Shown piece after piece: positions 17,694 to 28,010 of a stretch of DNA of 64,000 nucleotides. Within the stretch, counting starts at the first letter, position 1. Each line of letters starts with the position of its first letter. Source of the stretch: Pseudomonas alcaligenes (GTDB lineage: Bacteria > Pseudomonadota > Gammaproteobacteria > Pseudomonadales > Pseudomonadaceae); assembly GCF_041729615.1 (NCBI RefSeq), contig NZ_CP154874.1, positions 625,001 to 689,000 of the forward strand, read 5' to 3'. The notes below the pieces were generated by a model. It saw only the letters and a list, made by a program, of their open reading frames with translations, was not told the DNA's origin and did no database searches. Made by a program: the position numbers and the translations under genes.

Positions 17694-19934
17694 TTATTCC
17701 TTGATGCAATCCACGGTATAGCACGCCCCGTCGCGCTGCAGGCCGTGCACATCGGCATCGAAACCGGGGAACTGGCTGTCGAAGGTGCGGGCGAACTGCA
17801 GGTAGTCGATGATCGAGCGGGTCTCGGCAGTGAAGCGCTCGCCCGGCATGATCAGCGGGATACCCGGCGGATAGGGCACCAGCATCACCGCCGCCAGGCG
17901 CCCTTCGAGCTGCTCAATGGGCACCGCCTCGACCTCGCCGCGCACCAGTTTGTCGTAGGCATCGGCCGGCTTGATCGCCACCTGCGGCAACACCGTGTAC
18001 ATGCGCTTGAGCGCCTTGGCCGTGGCGTTCTCGCGGTAGCAGCCGTGCAGCTCATCGCACAGATCGCGCAGACCCATGCCGGCGTAGCGCGCTCCGCCCT
18101 CGCGGGCGATCGACGGCAGCGCGTCGAGCAGCGGCACGTTGGCGTCGTACAGACGCTTGAACTCCAGCAACTCGGTGAGCAGGGTGCTCCACTTGCCCTT
18201 GGTGATGCCCATGGAGAACAGCACCAGGAAGGAATACAGGCCGGTTTTCTCCACCACCAGGCCGCGCTCCCAGAGGAACTTGCTGACCACCGCCGCGGGA
18301 ATGCCGGCCTCGGCCAGCTTGCCGTCGGCGGACAGCCCCGGCATCACCAGGGTGACCTTGATCGGGTCGAGCAGCACATAGTCCTCGGCGATATCGCCGA
18401 AGCCGTGCCAGTCGGCGTTGGGCTGCAGCAGCCAGTCGCCGGTGTGCACGCCCTCGCCGCCGGCCTGCTCCGGCTGCCAGATGCTGAACCACCAGTCGTC
18501 TTGCTTCAGGTTCTGCCGCAGGTTGGCCAGGGCGCGGCGGAAGCTCAGCGCCTCGTCGAAGGTCTCCTGGATCAGCGAGCGCCCGGCCGGGCCCTCCATC
18601 ATTGCCGAGGCCACATCCAGCGAGGCGATGATGCCGTACTGCGGCGAGGTGGAGATGTGCATCATGAAGGCTTCGTTGAAGCGGTCGCGGTCCAGCTGGC
18701 GCGCGCCGCCGTCCTGCACGTGGATCATCGAGGCCTGGCTGAAGGCCGCCAGCAGCTTGTGCGTGGAGTGGGTGCTGAACACCAGCGGCGAGTGCTCGTC
18801 GCAGCGGGTGCCCATGCCGTAGCGCCCGGCGTAGAACTCGTGGAAGGCGGCGTAGGCGTACCAGGCCTCGTCGAAGTGCAGCACCTCCACCGAGTCGCCC
18901 AGGGCCTGCTTGACCATCTCGGCGTTGTAGCAGAGGCCGTCGTAGGTGGAGTTGGTCACCACCGCCAGCTTGACCTTGGGCGCGCGGCCGCGGGCCAGCG
19001 GGCTGGCGTCGATCTTGGCCTGAATCGACTCCTTGCTGAACTCACTCAGAGGGATGGGCCCGATGATGCCCAGCTCGTTGCGCTCCGGGCACAGGTACAG
19101 CGGGATGGCGCCGGTCATGATGATCGAATGCAGGATCGACTTGTGGCAGTTGCGATCCACCAGCACCAGGTCGTCGCGGCCGACCATGGAGTGCCAGACG
19201 ATCTTGTTCGCCGTCGAGGTGCCGTTGATCACGAAGAAGGTGTGGTCGGCGCCGAAGTTGCGCGCGGCGCGCGCCTCGGCCTCGGCCAGCGGGCCGGTGT
19301 GGTCGAGCAGCGAGCCCAGCTCGGGCACCGACACGGAGAGGTCGGAACGCAGGGTGTTCTCGCCGAAGAACTGGTGGAAAGCCTGCCCCACCGGGCTCTT
19401 GCGGTAGGCCACGCCACCGCCGTGGCCGGGCGTGTGCCAGGAATAGTTGGATTGCGCGGTGTGCTGCACCAGCGCCTTGAAGAACGGCGGCAGCAGGCCG
19501 TCGAGGTAGTTGTGCGCGGCGCGCGCCACCTGGCGGGCGAGGAAGGAAACGGTGTCCTCGTACAGGTAGAGGATGCCGCGCAGGTGGTTGAGGTCGGCCA
19601 TGGCGTCGGCCGGGGCGTTCTCGATGGTCACCTGCTCGCCGAGGGCGAAGATCGGCAGCTGCGGCGCACGCACACGGGCGATGCGGATCAGCTCGACCAT
19701 GTCCTGCAGCAGGCGCTGGTTTTCCCCCGCCCCCTCGGCAGCCACCAGGATGCAGGCCAGGCCGTGGTGGGTGGAGGCGACGATGCGTCCCTCGGCGGAG
19801 CTGGCGGTGGAGAGGATGGTGAAGCCATCCTTGCCCAGTTCCTCGGCGATGGCGCGGACACGCTCGCCGGCGACGGTGTCGGCCTTGATGTCGCGATGGA
19901 CGATGAGGATGGGGAAGTTCAGGTCTTTATACAT
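17694..19934 (-). CDS. ldcA: Lysine decarboxylase LdcA (PLP-dependent)
   Basis: A 746-residue fold-type I decarboxylase of the large inducible Lys/Arg/Orn class. An N-terminal response-regulator-like wing domain covers residues 1-130. The PLP domain contains HTPGHGGGVAY, the cofactor-contacting LHFDEAWYAY and the Schiff-base lysine in FSTHSTHKLLAAFSQ; a C-terminal domain follows. LdcA converts lysine to cadaverine plus CO2; in P. aeruginosa it serves lysine catabolism and is arginine-regulated. The product is probably exported or exchanged by the neighbouring ldcB. A hairpin in the leader overlaps the ribosome site. Confidence 0.9.
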   Translation of the reverse strand: MYKDLNFPILIVHRDIKADTVAGERVRAIAEELGKDGFTILSTASSAEGRIVASTHHGLACILVAAEGAGENQRLLQDMVELIRIARVRAPQLPIFALGEQVTIENAPADAMADLNHLRGILYLYEDTVSFLARQVARAAHNYLDGLLPPFFKALVQHTAQSNYSWHTPGHGGGVAYRKSPVGQAFHQFFGENTLRSDLSVSVPELGSLLDHTGPLAEAEARAARNFGADHTFFVINGTSTANKIVWHSMVGRDDLVLVDRNCHKSILHSIIMTGAIPLYLCPERNELGIIGPIPLSEFSKESIQAKIDASPLARGRAPKVKLAVVTNSTYDGLCYNAEMVKQALGDSVEVLHFDEAWYAYAAFHEFYAGRYGMGTRCDEHSPLVFSTHSTHKLLAAFSQASMIHVQDGGARQLDRDRFNEAFMMHISTSPQYGIIASLDVASAMMEGPAGRSLIQETFDEALSFRRALANLRQNLKQDDWWFSIWQPEQAGGEGVHTGDWLLQPNADWHGFGDIAEDYVLLDPIKVTLVMPGLSADGKLAEAGIPAAVVSKFLWERGLVVEKTGLYSFLVLFSMGITKGKWSTLLTELLEFKRLYDANVPLLDALPSIAREGGARYAGMGLRDLCDELHGCYRENATAKALKRMYTVLPQVAIKPADAYDKLVRGEVEAVPIEQLEGRLAAVMLVPYPPGIPLIMPGERFTAETRSIIDYLQFARTFDSQFPGFDADVHGLQRDGACYTVDCIKE

Positions 19935-19939
19935 TGTGC

Positions 19940-19983
19940 CTTCCTGAGGGAGTGGTGCTCTGGGGCACCTATCCCTTCAGGTT
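19940..19983 (-). promoter_or_regulatory. Leader hairpin of ldcA next to its ribosome site
   Basis: On the minus strand the arms CCTGAAGGGA and TCCCTCAGG, and the inner GGTGCC/AGCACC, can pair into a bulged hairpin. The distal arm runs into the AGGAAGG ribosome site of ldcA, so folding could limit translation. This is read from complementarity by eye only. Confidence 0.35.
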
Positions 19984-20063
19984 AGAAGTTCGCCGATGGC
20001 GGCGGAACCCCCTGTGCGGAAGGCTGTAAGAAAAGGTCGCATTGGCCGTACGACTGCGGCTCC

Positions 20064-20807
20064 TCAGCTCGCCGGCTCTTCCGCTGGCGCCTCCATCTTG
20101 GCCCACAGCGACGGGCCGCCAGCGGACTTCTCGATGATGGCCAGGCGCGCGGCATGCGCGGCCAGCTCTTCCTCGCTGGCGCGCAGCACGCGGATGGGCG
20201 CGCGGTTCGGGTCGAGGCGGCGAATCGGGCTGGGCAGCACGCGGCCGGAGCCGTCGCCGCCGTCACCGGCCAGCGACAGGTGGGTCTGGCCACCGGTCAT
20301 GGTCAGGTAGACGTCGGCGAGGATCTCGGCGTCGAGCAGTGCGCCGTGCAGGTCGCGCCCGGAGTTATCGACGCCGTAGCGCTTGCACAGGGCGTCAAGG
20401 TTGTTGCGCTGGCCCGGGTGGCGCTCACGCGCCATCAGCAGGGTGTCGAGGATCGAGCAGTAGTCGCTGACGTCGCTGCGCTCGCTCTGCCCGAGCAGGG
20501 CGAACTCGTTGTTGATGAAGCCGACGTCGAACGCTGCGTTGTGGATGATCAGCTGGGCGCCTTCGATGAAGGCAAAGAACTCGTCGGCCACGTCCTTGAA
20601 ACGCGGCTTGTCGGCAACGAATTCGTTGGTGATGCCGTGCACCGCGATCGCGCCTTCGTCGATCTCGCGATCGGGGTTGAGGTAGACGTGGAAGTGGCGC
20701 CCGGTCAGGCGGCGGCCTTCCAGCTCGACACAGCCGATCTCGATGATGCGGTGGCCATCGGTCACCGGCATGCCGGTGGTTTCGGTATCCAGTACGACGC
20801 TACGCAC
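20064..20807 (-). CDS. dnaQ: DNA polymerase III epsilon subunit (proofreading exonuclease)
   Basis: A 247-residue DEDDh exonuclease. LDTETTG (Exo I), NAAFDVGF (Exo II) and HGALLDAE (Exo III, with the catalytic His) are intact. The C-terminal tail, residues about 175-247, would tether it to the alpha subunit of the replicase. The start is GTG 20807, preceded by AGGGGAA; it lies inside the last codons of rnhA (8-base overlap), so the pair is coupled. It removes misincorporated bases during chromosome replication. Confidence 0.93.
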   Translation of the reverse strand: MRSVVLDTETTGMPVTDGHRIIEIGCVELEGRRLTGRHFHVYLNPDREIDEGAIAVHGITNEFVADKPRFKDVADEFFAFIEGAQLIIHNAAFDVGFINNEFALLGQSERSDVSDYCSILDTLLMARERHPGQRNNLDALCKRYGVDNSGRDLHGALLDAEILADVYLTMTGGQTHLSLAGDGGDGSGRVLPSPIRRLDPNRAPIRVLRASEEELAAHAARLAIIEKSAGGPSLWAKMEAPAEEPAS

Positions 20808-21255
20808 GCTTCATTCCCCTTGCTTCTTCGACGCCGCGGTTGGCCAGCTGGTCGGCCTTCTCGTTGCCCGGGTGGCCGGTATGGCCGCGCACCCACTGCC
20901 ATTCGACCTGATGACGATTGACCTGCTCGTCCAGCGCCTGCCACAGGTCCGCGTTCTTCACCGGCTCCTTGCTGGCGGTCTTCCAGCCGCGTTTCTTCCA
21001 GTTCGGCAGCCATTCCTGGATGCCCTTCATCACGTACTGCGAATCGGTGGTCAGGCGCACCTGGCAGGAACGGGTCAGGGCCATCAGCGCGCAGATCGCC
21101 GCCATCAACTCCATGCGGTTGTTGGTGGTGTTGGGCTCGCCGCCCCACAACTCCTTCTCCGCGCCCTTGTAGACCATCAGCGCCCCCCAGCCACCCGGGC
21201 CGGGATTGCCCTTGCAGGCGCCGTCGGTATAAATCAGGACCTTGTCTTCGCTCAT
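20800..21255 (-). CDS. rnhA: Ribonuclease HI
   Basis: A 151-residue RNase [19 protein letters not shown] carries the first catalytic Asp, NRMELMAAI the Glu, LTTDSQYV the second Asp, and [16 protein letters not shown] the His and last Asp. It cuts RNA in RNA-DNA hybrids. ATG 21255 was chosen because the known N-terminus lies there; a longer frame upstream is antisense to nothing but has no homology. dnaQ overlaps its 3' end by 8 bases and the methyltransferase gene ends 8 bases upstream, so three genes are packed in one direction. Confidence 0.93.
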   Translation of the reverse strand: MSEDKVLIYTDGACKGNPGPGGWGALMVYKGAEKELWGGEPNTTNNRMELMAAICALMALTRSCQVRLTTDSQYVMKGIQEWLPNWKKRGWKTASKEPVKNADLWQALDEQVNRHQVEWQWVRGHTGHPGNEKADQLANRGVEEARGMKRA

Positions 21256-21263
21256 TGAATGCT

Positions 21264-22022
21264 CTAGCTCTCGAAATCGCGCCGGCTGACCTTGGCCACC
21301 GGCAGCGGCAGCAGCTTGCCCATGCTGGCGCGCTGCATCGGCCGTAGCGGGCGCAGCCCGACCACCAGCTTGCGCGCCACCAGCAGGTAGAAGCCCGCAC
21401 CCGGCGCATGCAGGCTGGCGCCCCAGCGCTCCAGCCCGGCCAGCCGCGCCTGCCAGGCCGGCGCGGAAAGCGGCGGACGATAGCACCCGAAGCGGCGTTT
21501 CTCCAGCGCGAAGCCGAGCAGGCTGAGCCAGTCCGCCAGGCGGTTGGGCGAGATACAGCGGGCCTGGCGGAAGCCGTCACGAGCGAAGTAGTGGCGCAGG
21601 CCCCAGGTGCTCCAGGGATTGACCCCGCAGATCAGCAGGTAACCACCCGGCCGCACGCTGCGCGCCGCCTCGCGCAGCAGGCCATGAGGCGACAGGCAGA
21701 AATCCAGGCCATGCTGCAGCACCACCACGTCGGCAGCGTGTTCGCCCAGCGGCCAGGCCTGCTCCTCGCAGGCGATGTGCACGCCGGCCAGCGGCGCGCC
21801 CAGGCGCACGTTGCAGCGGATCTGCGGCGCCTTCGGCGGCTCGGCCTCGGCCGGCCCGTAGTGCACCAGGTAACCGCCGAAGTAGCGCGCCAGTTCCTCG
21901 TCCAGGGCCTTGCGCTCCTCGCCCAGCAGCTGCTCGCCGAGCGGCGAGGCCAGCCACTGGCGGGCGGCCTGGGTCAGACTCAGCCAGTCGGCGTCGGCCT
22001 GGGCAAAAGGTTGTTCGCTCAT
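21264..22022 (-). CDS. SAM-dependent methyltransferase-like protein
   Basis: A 252-residue protein with a class I methyltransferase fold. The segment [20 protein letters not shown] followed by [18 protein letters not shown] is the motif II-III region of the UbiE/BioC type. The glycine-rich SAM motif I is poorly conserved, so activity is uncertain. The gene is the standard neighbour of rnhA and gloB in pseudomonads. ATG 22022 has GGGAGG five bases upstream. It is divergent from gloB with a 74-base gap. Confidence 0.78.
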   Translation of the reverse strand: MSEQPFAQADADWLSLTQAARQWLASPLGEQLLGEERKALDEELARYFGGYLVHYGPAEAEPPKAPQIRCNVRLGAPLAGVHIACEEQAWPLGEHAADVVVLQHGLDFCLSPHGLLREAARSVRPGGYLLICGVNPWSTWGLRHYFARDGFRQARCISPNRLADWLSLLGFALEKRRFGCYRPPLSAPAWQARLAGLERWGASLHAPGAGFYLLVARKLVVGLRPLRPMQRASMGKLLPLPVAKVSRRDFES

Positions 22023-22096
22023 CGGGACCTCCCGTGACACAAGCAGCTCTTTGCCGCTTAAGATGCGCCATTGTGATTCGATTGGCGACCCCGAGC

Positions 22097-22879
22097 ATGT
22101 TTCAGATCGACGCCCTGCCCGCCTTCAGCGACAACTACATATGGCTCATCCAGGATCACCAGCAGCACCGCTGCGCCGTGGTCGACCCGGGTGATGCCGC
22201 CCCCGTGCTGGCCTGGCTGGAGGCGCATGGCGACTGGCAGCTCAGCGACATCCTGATCACCCATCACCATCCCGACCATATCGGCGGAATCGCCCGTCTC
22301 AAGCAGGCGACCGGCGCCCGCGTGTGCGGCCCGGCGCGGGAAAACATCCCGGCCCGCGACCTGGCGCTGGACGAGGGCGCACGCGTCGAGGTGCTGGGCC
22401 GCAGCTTCCTTATATATGCGGTGCCCGGCCATACCCTGGGCCATATCGCCTACCACCAGGCCGAGGAAGGCTGGCTGTTCTGCGGCGACACCCTGTTCGC
22501 CGCAGGTTGCGGCCGCCTGTTCGAAGGCACCCCGCAGCAGATGCACGACTCCCTGCAGCGCCTGGCCGCCCTGCCCGGCGCCACGCGGGTGTACTGCACC
22601 CACGAATACACCCTGAGCAACCTGCACTTCGCCCACGCCGTGGAGCCCGCCAACCCCGCCATCGCCGCGCGCCTGGCCGAAGTCGCCGCCTGGCGCGCCG
22701 CCGGGCGCATAAGCCTGCCATCGACCATCGCCCTGGAGCTGGCCACCAACCCCTTCCTGCGCTGCCTGGAAACATCCGTTAAAGAAAAACTCGACGAGCG
22801 GGACGGCCCCCGCCAGCGCAGGGCCGACGAGGTATTCAGCGCACTGCGCAGCTGGAAGGACAACTTCAAGGCTGGTTAA
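22097..22879 (+). CDS. gloB: Hydroxyacylglutathione hydrolase (glyoxalase II)
   Basis: A 260-residue metallo-beta-lactamase-fold enzyme. [10 protein letters not shown] binds the two metals; VPGHTLGHI and [17 protein letters not shown], then CTHEYTLSN, are glyoxalase II signatures. It hydrolyses S-lactoylglutathione to lactate and glutathione, completing methylglyoxal detoxification. I placed the start at ATG 22097 ([16 protein letters not shown]), the conserved N-terminus; 21 further codons upstream are open but reach into the divergent promoter region. Confidence 0.93.
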   Translation: MFQIDALPAFSDNYIWLIQDHQQHRCAVVDPGDAAPVLAWLEAHGDWQLSDILITHHHPDHIGGIARLKQATGARVCGPARENIPARDLALDEGARVEVLGRSFLIYAVPGHTLGHIAYHQAEEGWLFCGDTLFAAGCGRLFEGTPQQMHDSLQRLAALPGATRVYCTHEYTLSNLHFAHAVEPANPAIAARLAEVAAWRAAGRISLPSTIALELATNPFLRCLETSVKEKLDERDGPRQRRADEVFSALRSWKDNFKAG

Positions 22880-22971
22880 GAATCGACCAGCGGACTGGTG
22901 AAAACTTGACCACCCCCGGGGCCATTCCTAGAATCCCCGAACTTTTTTGCGCCGGCAGGTACTACCGACCG

Positions 22972-24543
22972 ATGTTCTTATTACCTTTCGGAACCCTTGA
23001 TTCAGCGGCATTGGCACGAGGAGCAAGGGCTCTGGCGGTGATCCTGTGCATGGGTCTGGCAGGCTGCCAGAGTACCGGCCGCAGCGACAATCCGGGCCAG
23101 GACACCGATCGCGCCGTAGGCCTGCAGCAGGAACCGGAGTGGCTCGACGAGGCCACCGAGGAGCAAGCGCCCAAGGACATCTGGGAGCGCATGCGCGATG
23201 GCTTCAAGCTGCAGGACGAGATCGGTGTCAACCCGCGCATCGAGAACCAGCGCCTGTGGTTCGTCAGCAACCCCTCCTTCCTGGAGAACGCCTCCGAGCG
23301 CGGCACCCGCTACATCCACTACGTGGTCGAGCGCCTGGAAGAACGCGGCATGCCGATGGAGCTGGCCCTGCTGCCGGTGATCGAGAGCGCCTACAACCCC
23401 TTCGCCTACTCGCGCAGCCATGCAGTCGGCATCTGGCAGTTCATCCCCTCCACCGGCCGCCATTTCAACCTGCGCCAGACCAACTGGTACGACGGCCGCC
23501 GCGACATCACCGCCTCGACCAACGCCGCGCTGAACTATCTGAGCCGCCTGCACGACATGTTCAATGGCGACTGGCTGCTGGCCCTGGCCGCTTACAACGC
23601 CGGCGAAGGCACGGTGAGCCGTGCCATCGAGCGCAACCAGAAGCTCGGCCTGCCGACCGACTACTGGAACCTGCCGCTGCCGCAGGAAACCCAGAACTAC
23701 GTACCCAAGCTGCTGGCCCTGTCACAGATCGTCCTGTCACCCGAAGCCTACGGCGTGCGCCTCGACCCGATCGCCAACGAGCCCTACTTCGAGCAGGTGG
23801 CGAGCAAGCCGGGCCTCGACCTGGCCCGGGTGGCGGCATTGGTCGACATGGAAGAAGAGGAGCTGGAAAGCCTCAACCCGGCCTTCAAGAAGGGCATCAC
23901 CATGGATGGCCCGCAGCACCTGCTGGTGCCCATCGACAAGGCCGAGCTGTTCAATGCCAACCTGACCCTGATCAAGACCCAGGCGCCGGTGCAGTGGCAG
24001 GAGTACCGGGTACGCTCGGGCGACAACCTGCACAGCATCGCCAACCGCTACCACCTGACGGTCAACACCCTGAAGGACGTCAACCGCCTTTCCAGCAATC
24101 ACCTGCGCGTCGGCCAGATCCTCAGCATTCCCGCCGAGGCCGGCAGCGAGCGGGCCCCGGCCTTGCACCAGCAGGTGGCCAAGGCCCCGAGCAGCCAGCC
24201 GCAGCGTTACAAGGTCAAGCGGGGCGACACCCTGTGGCAGATCGCCAATAGCCACCGCGTTTCGCTCCAGGACCTGCAACGCTGGAACGGCCTGAATGCC
24301 CGCAGCAAGCTGAGCCTGGGCCAGGTCCTGGAGATCCGCGGCGGTAGCGGCGGCAAGGCGGTGGCGGCGGCCGGTGGTGGCAAGCGGCAGAAAGTCACCT
24401 ACTACCGGGTCAGGCAGGGCGACTCGCTGTACCTGATCGCCCAGCGCTTCAAGGTCGACGTCAAGCGCCTGCAGAGCTGGAACCCACGCAGCAACGCGCG
24501 CTCGCTCAAGCCCGGGCAGACCCTGACGCTCTACACCAACTGA
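22972..24543 (+). CDS. mltD: Membrane-bound lytic murein transglycosylase D
   Basis: A 523-residue lipoprotein. A hydrophobic leader ends in the lipobox GLAGC near residue 27. The lytic transglycosylase domain contains PVIESAYNPFAYS, with the catalytic Glu, and LAAYNAGEGTVSRAI. Three LysM repeats follow (YRVRSGDNLHSIANRYHL, YKVKRGDTLWQIANSHRV, YRVRQGDSLYLIAQRFKV), which bind peptidoglycan. It cleaves glycan strands to 1,6-anhydromuropeptides at the outer membrane. ATG 22972 is chosen because the lipoprotein leader starts there; an upstream ATG at 22906 would add 22 residues. Confidence 0.9.
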   Translation: MFLLPFGTLDSAALARGARALAVILCMGLAGCQSTGRSDNPGQDTDRAVGLQQEPEWLDEATEEQAPKDIWERMRDGFKLQDEIGVNPRIENQRLWFVSNPSFLENASERGTRYIHYVVERLEERGMPMELALLPVIESAYNPFAYSRSHAVGIWQFIPSTGRHFNLRQTNWYDGRRDITASTNAALNYLSRLHDMFNGDWLLALAAYNAGEGTVSRAIERNQKLGLPTDYWNLPLPQETQNYVPKLLALSQIVLSPEAYGVRLDPIANEPYFEQVASKPGLDLARVAALVDMEEEELESLNPAFKKGITMDGPQHLLVPIDKAELFNANLTLIKTQAPVQWQEYRVRSGDNLHSIANRYHLTVNTLKDVNRLSSNHLRVGQILSIPAEAGSERAPALHQQVAKAPSSQPQRYKVKRGDTLWQIANSHRVSLQDLQRWNGLNARSKLSLGQVLEIRGGSGGKAVAAAGGGKRQKVTYYRVRQGDSLYLIAQRFKVDVKRLQSWNPRSNARSLKPGQTLTLYTN

Positions 24544-24547
24544 AGCC

Positions 24548-25990
24548 TCAGCGCTTGCTCAGCGCTTCCAGGCAGCGCCCGGTCAGCTGGGTGAAACGCT
24601 GGAAGGCGACGAACTGCTCGTGCTTGAGCGCCCGCCCGGACACACGGCTGTCGGCGTAGAGCACGCCGATCTCGCGGCTGCCGGCGATCAGCGGGGCGAT
24701 GAAGAACATGCCCTGGCCGAGTAGCTGGCGCATCGGCAGGGTCACCAGTTCGGCCAGGTTGTAGCTGGCCGGAACCCCCATCCAGATCGCTTCGCGGTTG
24801 CGCAGCGCATAACTGAAGATGTGCGGCTGCTCGGCCTGCTTGGCCGGCAGCTGGAAGTCCGCCAGCCACTGCTCGGTACCCTCGCCCACCGCGCGCTTGG
24901 CGCGGAAACAGGTCTGCCCGTCGGCCAGCACCGCCAGCATCACCCGCTCCAGCCCGGCGCCCTGATGCAGCCCCTTGAGCAGGGTGTCGAGGATCAGGCC
25001 GACATCGGCCTTCTGGTTGACCATCATGCCGAGGTCCTGCAGCGCCTGCTGCAGCACCAGCAGGTCCGGTTGCAGCAGGCGTGCCTTGCGCTCCTGCTGC
25101 TGCAGCTTGATCTGCTCCGGGTCGGTATTGGGAATCAGCCGGCACAGCTGGCTGGCACCGAAGGTGGCGGCGACCTCGACGGCCTCATCGGCGCTCTCCA
25201 GTACCTGTTTGAGGGCATCCTCGGGACTGACCCCGGTGAAGTCTGCCAGCTGCTGCACCAGCTTCTCCATGGCCGGAGAATCCCAGCCCTCCAGGGCCGC
25301 CTCGCTGATCTTCACGCCCAGGTTGACGGCGCGCACGGCAGGATCGTGCTGGTTGCCACTGCCGTGGGCAAAGCTGGCCAGCTCGCCCAGGTTCCAGCTC
25401 TTCACCAGGCCCTGGGTGAGCTGGCGGAAGCTGGTGCCGAGCACCTGGCGCACCGCTTCGTCGGCATCCACGTTGGGCTGTTCCAGAGCATCGGCCAGCT
25501 CGTCGGCCTGCTCGCCACCGCAGGCCCAGAAGGCCAGCTCGCCCACTGTGTGCAGCAGGGCGGCGATGAACACCTCCTCCTGGTTCTTGGTCAGCACGTA
25601 GCCGGCGATGTTGCGCGCCTGCACGGCGGCATGGAAGGAGCGCGCCAGCAGCGCCTGCAGCTGCTCGCGTGGCACCCGGGTGAGCAGGCTGTCGATCAGG
25701 CTGACCGACATGCCGATCAACCGCACGTTGTCGAAGCCGATCAGCACTATGGCTCGCGAGATGGTACGTATGCTTTCCTGCGAGGGGTTGTAGTAGACGC
25801 TGTTGCCGACCCGCAGCACCTTGGCGGTGAGCGAGGCGTCACGCAGCAGCAGGTCTGCCAGCTGCTGTACCGAGGCCTTGTCGGCCTGCGACAGGCGATG
25901 CAGGTCCTGCACCACGGTGGCGAGGGCAGGCAACTCGGCCTGATTGAGTCGATCTATCCATGCCTGCAAACCGATACTGCGTTCCGCCAA
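24548..25990 (-). CDS. HDOD domain protein with C-terminal GAF-like domain
   Basis: A 480-residue cytoplasmic signalling protein. Residues about 15-220 form an HDOD domain (LPALATVVQDLHRL; LLRDASLTAKVLRVGNSVYY; AALLHTVGELAFW) in which the full metal-binding HD signature is missing, as in the family generally. Residues about 310-475 look like a GAF domain (ADVGLILDTLLKGLHQGAGL; IGVLYADSRVSG). Such proteins act in regulation, often with c-di-GMP or stress systems, but this one's role is unknown. The start is TTG 25990 with GAGGT upstream. It ends four bases from mltD. Confidence 0.8.
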   Translation of the reverse strand: MAERSIGLQAWIDRLNQAELPALATVVQDLHRLSQADKASVQQLADLLLRDASLTAKVLRVGNSVYYNPSQESIRTISRAIVLIGFDNVRLIGMSVSLIDSLLTRVPREQLQALLARSFHAAVQARNIAGYVLTKNQEEVFIAALLHTVGELAFWACGGEQADELADALEQPNVDADEAVRQVLGTSFRQLTQGLVKSWNLGELASFAHGSGNQHDPAVRAVNLGVKISEAALEGWDSPAMEKLVQQLADFTGVSPEDALKQVLESADEAVEVAATFGASQLCRLIPNTDPEQIKLQQQERKARLLQPDLLVLQQALQDLGMMVNQKADVGLILDTLLKGLHQGAGLERVMLAVLADGQTCFRAKRAVGEGTEQWLADFQLPAKQAEQPHIFSYALRNREAIWMGVPASYNLAELVTLPMRQLLGQGMFFIAPLIAGSREIGVLYADSRVSGRALKHEQFVAFQRFTQLTGRCLEALSKR

Positions 25991-26159
25991 GTCAGCAACC
26001 TCATTTCAATTTGTTTCAGTGTAATCAAATTGATGGCACATGCTGTGAAAAAGGCACTCTTTTTCCTGCGGATACAAGCTGTTACTGTACCGGGCAAACA
26101 AACGCACGGCAGGCACCGCAGCTACGACGGCAACGCCCCGCCTAGCGTCAGAAAGCCCC

Positions 26160-28010
26160 ATGGACTGGACCCTGCACCCGATGCGTCCTTTGCTCTCGCT
26201 GATTTTCGGCCTGGCCATGAGCTTTCCTGCTTTCGCCAACCTGATCGAAAGCCATGGCTATGCCCAGTTCGGGACCCTCAAGTACCCGGCCAGCTTCACC
26301 CACTTCGACTGGGTCAACCCCGACGCGCCCAAGGGCGGCACGCTGCGGGTAATGGCCTACGGCACCTTCGACACCCTCAATCCCTACAGCTTCAAGGGCA
26401 GCAGCCCCTCGGCGGCGCCCAACTTCCTGCAGTACGGGGTCAGCGAGTTCAACGAGCCGCTGATGGTCGGCACCGGTGCCTACGACCCTTCCGGCGACGA
26501 GCCCGCCTCGGCCTACGGGCTGATCGCCAGGAGCGTGGAATACAGCGAGGACCGCAGCTGGGTGGTGTTCAACCTGCGCCCGGAGGCGCGCTTCCACGAC
26601 GGCCAGCCGATCACCGCCTACGATGTGGCCTTCTCCTACCGCACCCTGGTCAAGGACGGTCATCCGCAATACCGCACCACCCTGCAGGAAGTGCAGCGGG
26701 TCGACATCCTCAATCGCCACCGCATCCGCTTCATCTTCAAGCGCGGCGGCAACCCGCTGCTGATCCTGCGCCTCGGTGAACTGCCGGTGCTGGCCCAGCA
26801 CTACTGGAAGAACCGCGACTTCAAGGCCACCAGCTTCGAGGTGCCGCTGGGCAGCGGCCCCTACCGCATCACCCAGGTCGAGCCCGGCCGGCGCCTGGTG
26901 TTCGAGCGGGTCAAGGACTGGTGGGGAGCACAGCTGCCGGTCAACCGCGGCAAGTACAACTTCGACCGCGTCGAGTTCGAGTTCTACCGCGACAGCAGCG
27001 TGGCCTTCGAGGCGTTCAAGGCCGGCGAGTTCGACTTCTACATCGAGCACCAGGCGAAGAACTGGGCCAACGGCTACCGCTTCCCCGCCATCGCCCGCGG
27101 CGAGGTGATCCGCGCCGAGATCCCGCACCAGATCCCCACCCAGACCCAGGCGCTGTTCATGAACACGCGCCGCGCCACCTTCGCCGAGCGCAAGGTCCGC
27201 GAGGCCCTGGGCCTGATGTTCGACTTCGAGTGGACCAACCGCGCCCTGTTCAACAGCGCCTACACACGCAGCGGCAGCTACTACCCCAACAGCGAGTTCG
27301 CCGCCACCGGCAAGCCGGAAGGCCAGGAGTGGCTGCTGCTGTCGCCCTACCGCAAGCAACTGCCGGCCCGCCTGTTCAGCCAATCTTTCGCCCTGCCCGC
27401 CACCGACGGCCGCGGCATCCCGCGCGAGACCCTGCGCAAGGCCCTGGGCCTGCTCGCCGAGGCCGGCTGGAAACCTTCTGGCCAGCATCTGGTCAACGCC
27501 AAGGGCCAGCGCCTGCGTTTCGAGATCCTGCTGGTCAACCCCAACCTGGAACGCATACTCCAGCCCTATACCGAGAACCTCGCCAGCATCGGCATCCGGG
27601 CCGAGCTGCGCACCGTGGACCGGGCCCAGTACAAGCAGCGCCTCGACCAGTTCGACTACGACATGATCCTCATGACCCTGCCGCAGAGCCTCAGCCCGGG
27701 CCTGGAGCAATGGCTGTACTTCCACTCCAGCCAGGCCGGCGTGAAGGGCAGCAAGAACTACGCGGGCGTGCGCCACCCGGTGGTCGACAGCCTGCTCGAC
27801 AAGCTGCTGGCGGCGCAGACCCGCGAGGAACAGGTCGCCGCCACCCGCGCCCTGGACCGCGTCCTGCTCTGGCAGCACTACAGCATTCCCAACTGGTACG
27901 TCAGCCATCACCGCCTGGCCTACCGCAACCGCTTCGCCTTCCTCACCACCCCGCCCTACACCCTGGGGCTGCGGGCCTGGTGGCTGAAGTCCTCGGAGAT
28001 CGCTCGATGA
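26160..28010 (+). CDS. nppA1: Peptide ABC transporter substrate-binding protein 1
   Basis: A 616-residue periplasmic binding protein of family 5 (YejA/OppA type), with a signal peptide in the first 30 residues ending near FPAFA. FVNPDAPKGG-like DWVNPDAPKGGTLRVMAYGT after it is the YejA-group hallmark, and RFHDGQPITAYDVAFSY is the SBP-5 signature. Together with the four following genes it matches P. aeruginosa NppA1A2BCD, needed for uptake of peptidyl nucleoside antibiotics, and E. coli YejABEF for microcin C. An alternative start at 26181 would shorten the leader. The stop overlaps the next start (ATGA). Confidence 0.88.
   Translation: MDWTLHPMRPLLSLIFGLAMSFPAFANLIESHGYAQFGTLKYPASFTHFDWVNPDAPKGGTLRVMAYGTFDTLNPYSFKGSSPSAAPNFLQYGVSEFNEPLMVGTGAYDPSGDEPASAYGLIARSVEYSEDRSWVVFNLRPEARFHDGQPITAYDVAFSYRTLVKDGHPQYRTTLQEVQRVDILNRHRIRFIFKRGGNPLLILRLGELPVLAQHYWKNRDFKATSFEVPLGSGPYRITQVEPGRRLVFERVKDWWGAQLPVNRGKYNFDRVEFEFYRDSSVAFEAFKAGEFDFYIEHQAKNWANGYRFPAIARGEVIRAEIPHQIPTQTQALFMNTRRATFAERKVREALGLMFDFEWTNRALFNSAYTRSGSYYPNSEFAATGKPEGQEWLLLSPYRKQLPARLFSQSFALPATDGRGIPRETLRKALGLLAEAGWKPSGQHLVNAKGQRLRFEILLVNPNLERILQPYTENLASIGIRAELRTVDRAQYKQRLDQFDYDMILMTLPQSLSPGLEQWLYFHSSQAGVKGSKNYAGVRHPVVDSLLDKLLAAQTREEQVAATRALDRVLLWQHYSIPNWYVSHHRLAYRNRFAFLTTPPYTLGLRAWWLKSSEIAR

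Noticed and set aside
17745..19985. A 746-codon plus-strand frame opposite ldcA
   Set aside because: It is antisense to a protein with all catalytic motifs of a decarboxylase.
19985..20063. ArgR-type site upstream of ldcA
   Set aside because: TGCGAC with an AT-rich follow-up is present but does not match the TGTCGC-N8-AA consensus well enough.
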